From: Streptococcus sp. UBA6071
GTDB taxonomy: Bacteria; Bacillota; Bacilli; Lactobacillales; Streptococcaceae
NCBI GenBank assembly: GCA_002436115.1
Contig: DIXV01000045.1
Span: forward strand, 1,967 to 7,851
Reading direction: 5' to 3'
DNA: 5,885 nucleotides
The translations under genes were made by a program, and so were the position numbers. Of this stretch, positions 5,294-5,885 are shown piece after piece (within the stretch, counting starts at the first letter, position 1; every line of letters starts with the position of its first letter). Under the pieces are notes generated by a model, which saw only the letters and a program-made list of their open reading frames with translations, was not told the DNA's origin and ran no database searches.

Positions 5294-5322
5294 TTGACAA
5301 ATCTATTATTCTGTGTTAGAAT
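5294..5322 (+). promoter_or_regulatory. Strong sigma-A promoter of the amino-acid ABC importer gene
   Basis: -35 TTGACA (5294-5299, 6/6), spacer of 17 nt, -10 TAGAAT (5317-5322, 5/6), with a TGT extension at 5314-5316. Predicted start near 5329, giving a leader of about 37 nt that contains the GGAGG ribosome site. This is close to an ideal promoter, so control by repression would be expected rather than activation. Confidence 0.85.
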
Positions 5323-5339
5323 CTATTCATGTGACAAAT
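5295..5339 (+). repeat. Two pairs of direct 8-mers within the importer promoter
   Basis: AATCTATT occurs at 5300-5307 and 5320-5327, exactly 20 nt apart (about two helical turns). TGACAAAT occurs at 5295-5302 and 5332-5339, 37 nt apart; the first copy overlaps the -35. Together with the inverted repeat these make most of the 5294-5346 segment repetitive. Confidence 0.5.
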
Positions 5340-5346
5340 TCTAACA
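5314..5346. promoter_or_regulatory. Operator candidate: 9-bp inverted repeat over -10 and transcription start
   Basis: TGTTAGAAT (5314-5322) and its exact reverse complement ATTCTAACA (5338-5346) are separated by 15 nt. The centre (about 5330) falls on the predicted start site, and the left arm contains the -10, so a dimeric protein bound here would block RNA polymerase. It does not fit the GlnR consensus (TGTNA-N7-TNACA). As RNA only the right arm would be within the transcript, so it is not a terminator or attenuator. Confidence 0.55.
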
Positions 5347-5365
5347 TTAAATCATGGAGGTGTAT

Positions 5366-5885
5366 ATGGCTTTAGTCGAGTTTAAAGCAGTTAATAAATA
5401 TTTTGGAGATTACCATGCTCTTAGGGACATTAATCTTAGTTTTGAAAAAGGGCAGGTTGTCGTGCTCCTAGGACCTTCGGGTTCTGGAAAATCAACATTG
5501 ATTCGTACCATCAATGCCTTAGAACCTATTGAAAATGGAGAGTTGATTGTTAACGGCCATCAGGTCAACCGCTCTTCCAATAAGGAACTTATTGATCTGC
5601 GTAAAGAAGTGAGTATGGTTTTCCAACACTTCAATCTTTACCCCCACAAGACTGTTCTTGAGAACATCACCTTAGCACCGATAAAGGTCCTAGGGGTTAG
5701 TAAAGAAGAAGCTGAAAAACGAGCTGAAAAATACCTGACTTATGTTAACATGTGGGATAGGAAAGACTCTTACCCAGCGATGCTTTCAGGTGGTCAAAAA
5801 CAACGGATTGCCATCGCTCGCGGTCTAGCTATGAAGCCAGAACTTCTCCTCTTTGACGAACCAACCTCAGCTCTTGACCCTGAAA
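5366..5885 (+). CDS. Polar amino-acid ABC importer, ATP-binding subunit (GlnQ/GluA type), first 173 residues
   Basis: ATPase that powers uptake of a polar amino acid, expected to work with a membrane permease and an extracellular binding lipoprotein encoded downstream. Motifs seen: Walker A GPSGSGKST (36-44), Q-loop Gln87 in MVFQHFNLYPHKT, signature LSGGQKQR (140-147), Walker B LLLFDEP (160-166) and D-loop SALD (168-171). The VFQHFNLYPH form and the NALE segment after Walker A are typical of the GlnQ/GluA/HisP polar amino-acid group; the exact substrate (glutamine, glutamate or other) cannot be read from the ATPase. The family is normally about 240-250 aa, so roughly 70 residues, including the H-loop, lie beyond the window. 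The start is supported by GGAGGTG (5356-5362) before the ATG. It is controlled by a near-ideal promoter with an operator-like palindrome and a CodY-like box, divergent from hemW. Confidence 0.93.
   Translation, partial: MALVEFKAVNKYFGDYHALRDINLSFEKGQVVVLLGPSGSGKSTLIRTINALEPIENGELIVNGHQVNRSSNKELIDLRKEVSMVFQHFNLYPHKTVLENITLAPIKVLGVSKEEAEKRAEKYLTYVNMWDRKDSYPAMLSGGQKQRIAIARGLAMKPELLLFDEPTSALDPE

Noticed and set aside
5314..5336. GlnR operator at the importer promoter
   Set aside because: TGTTA at 5314 is not followed after 7 nt by TNACA, and the nearby TGACA copies do not have a matching left half at the right distance.

Overview
The window looks like a core chromosomal segment of a Streptococcus (low-GC Firmicute). 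The reasons are short intergenic gaps, AGGAGG-type ribosome sites, extended -10 promoters, and a set of protein families typical of streptococci (EbsA family, Lit/TIGR01906 membrane protein, streptococcal-type acyl-ACP thioesterase, HemW). I cannot name the species from sequence alone. I see no insertion sequence, prophage, CRISPR array, tRNA or rRNA.

Layout. (1) Positions 1-762, minus strand: a LysM-domain membrane protein followed by cmk (cytidylate kinase), which runs off the left edge and starts with TTG. (2) Positions 763-806: a 44-bp divergent promoter region. (3) Positions 807-1001, plus strand: a one-cluster [4Fe-4S] ferredoxin, apparently leaderless. (4) Positions 1004-5087, minus strand, in transcription order: hemW, acyl-ACP thioesterase, a 238-bp gap with odd content, a NagD/YutF-type HAD phosphatase, a DUF1461/TIGR01906 protein that I call a lipoprotein intramolecular transacylase (Lit) candidate, and ebsA. 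hemW/thioesterase abut and phosphatase/lit overlap, so this is probably one main transcript with an added promoter before ebsA. (5) Positions 5088-5365: a divergent regulatory region. (6) From 5366, plus strand: the ATPase of a polar amino-acid ABC importer, cut by the right edge.

How the genes may work together. The minus-strand cluster mixes cofactor handling (HemW) with envelope-lipid chemistry: acyl-ACP hydrolysis, possible lipoprotein acyl-chain rearrangement, and an EbsA-type membrane protein. Joint function is inference from synteny only. The importer gene has a near-consensus promoter carrying a 9-bp inverted repeat over its -10 and start site, with a CodY-like box just upstream, suggesting nutritional control.

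Points most worth a second look: two Fe-S protein genes (ferredoxin and hemW) that both seem to be transcribed as leaderless mRNAs, the Lit candidate, the repeat-rich importer promoter, and the unexplained 238-bp gap inside the minus-strand operon.
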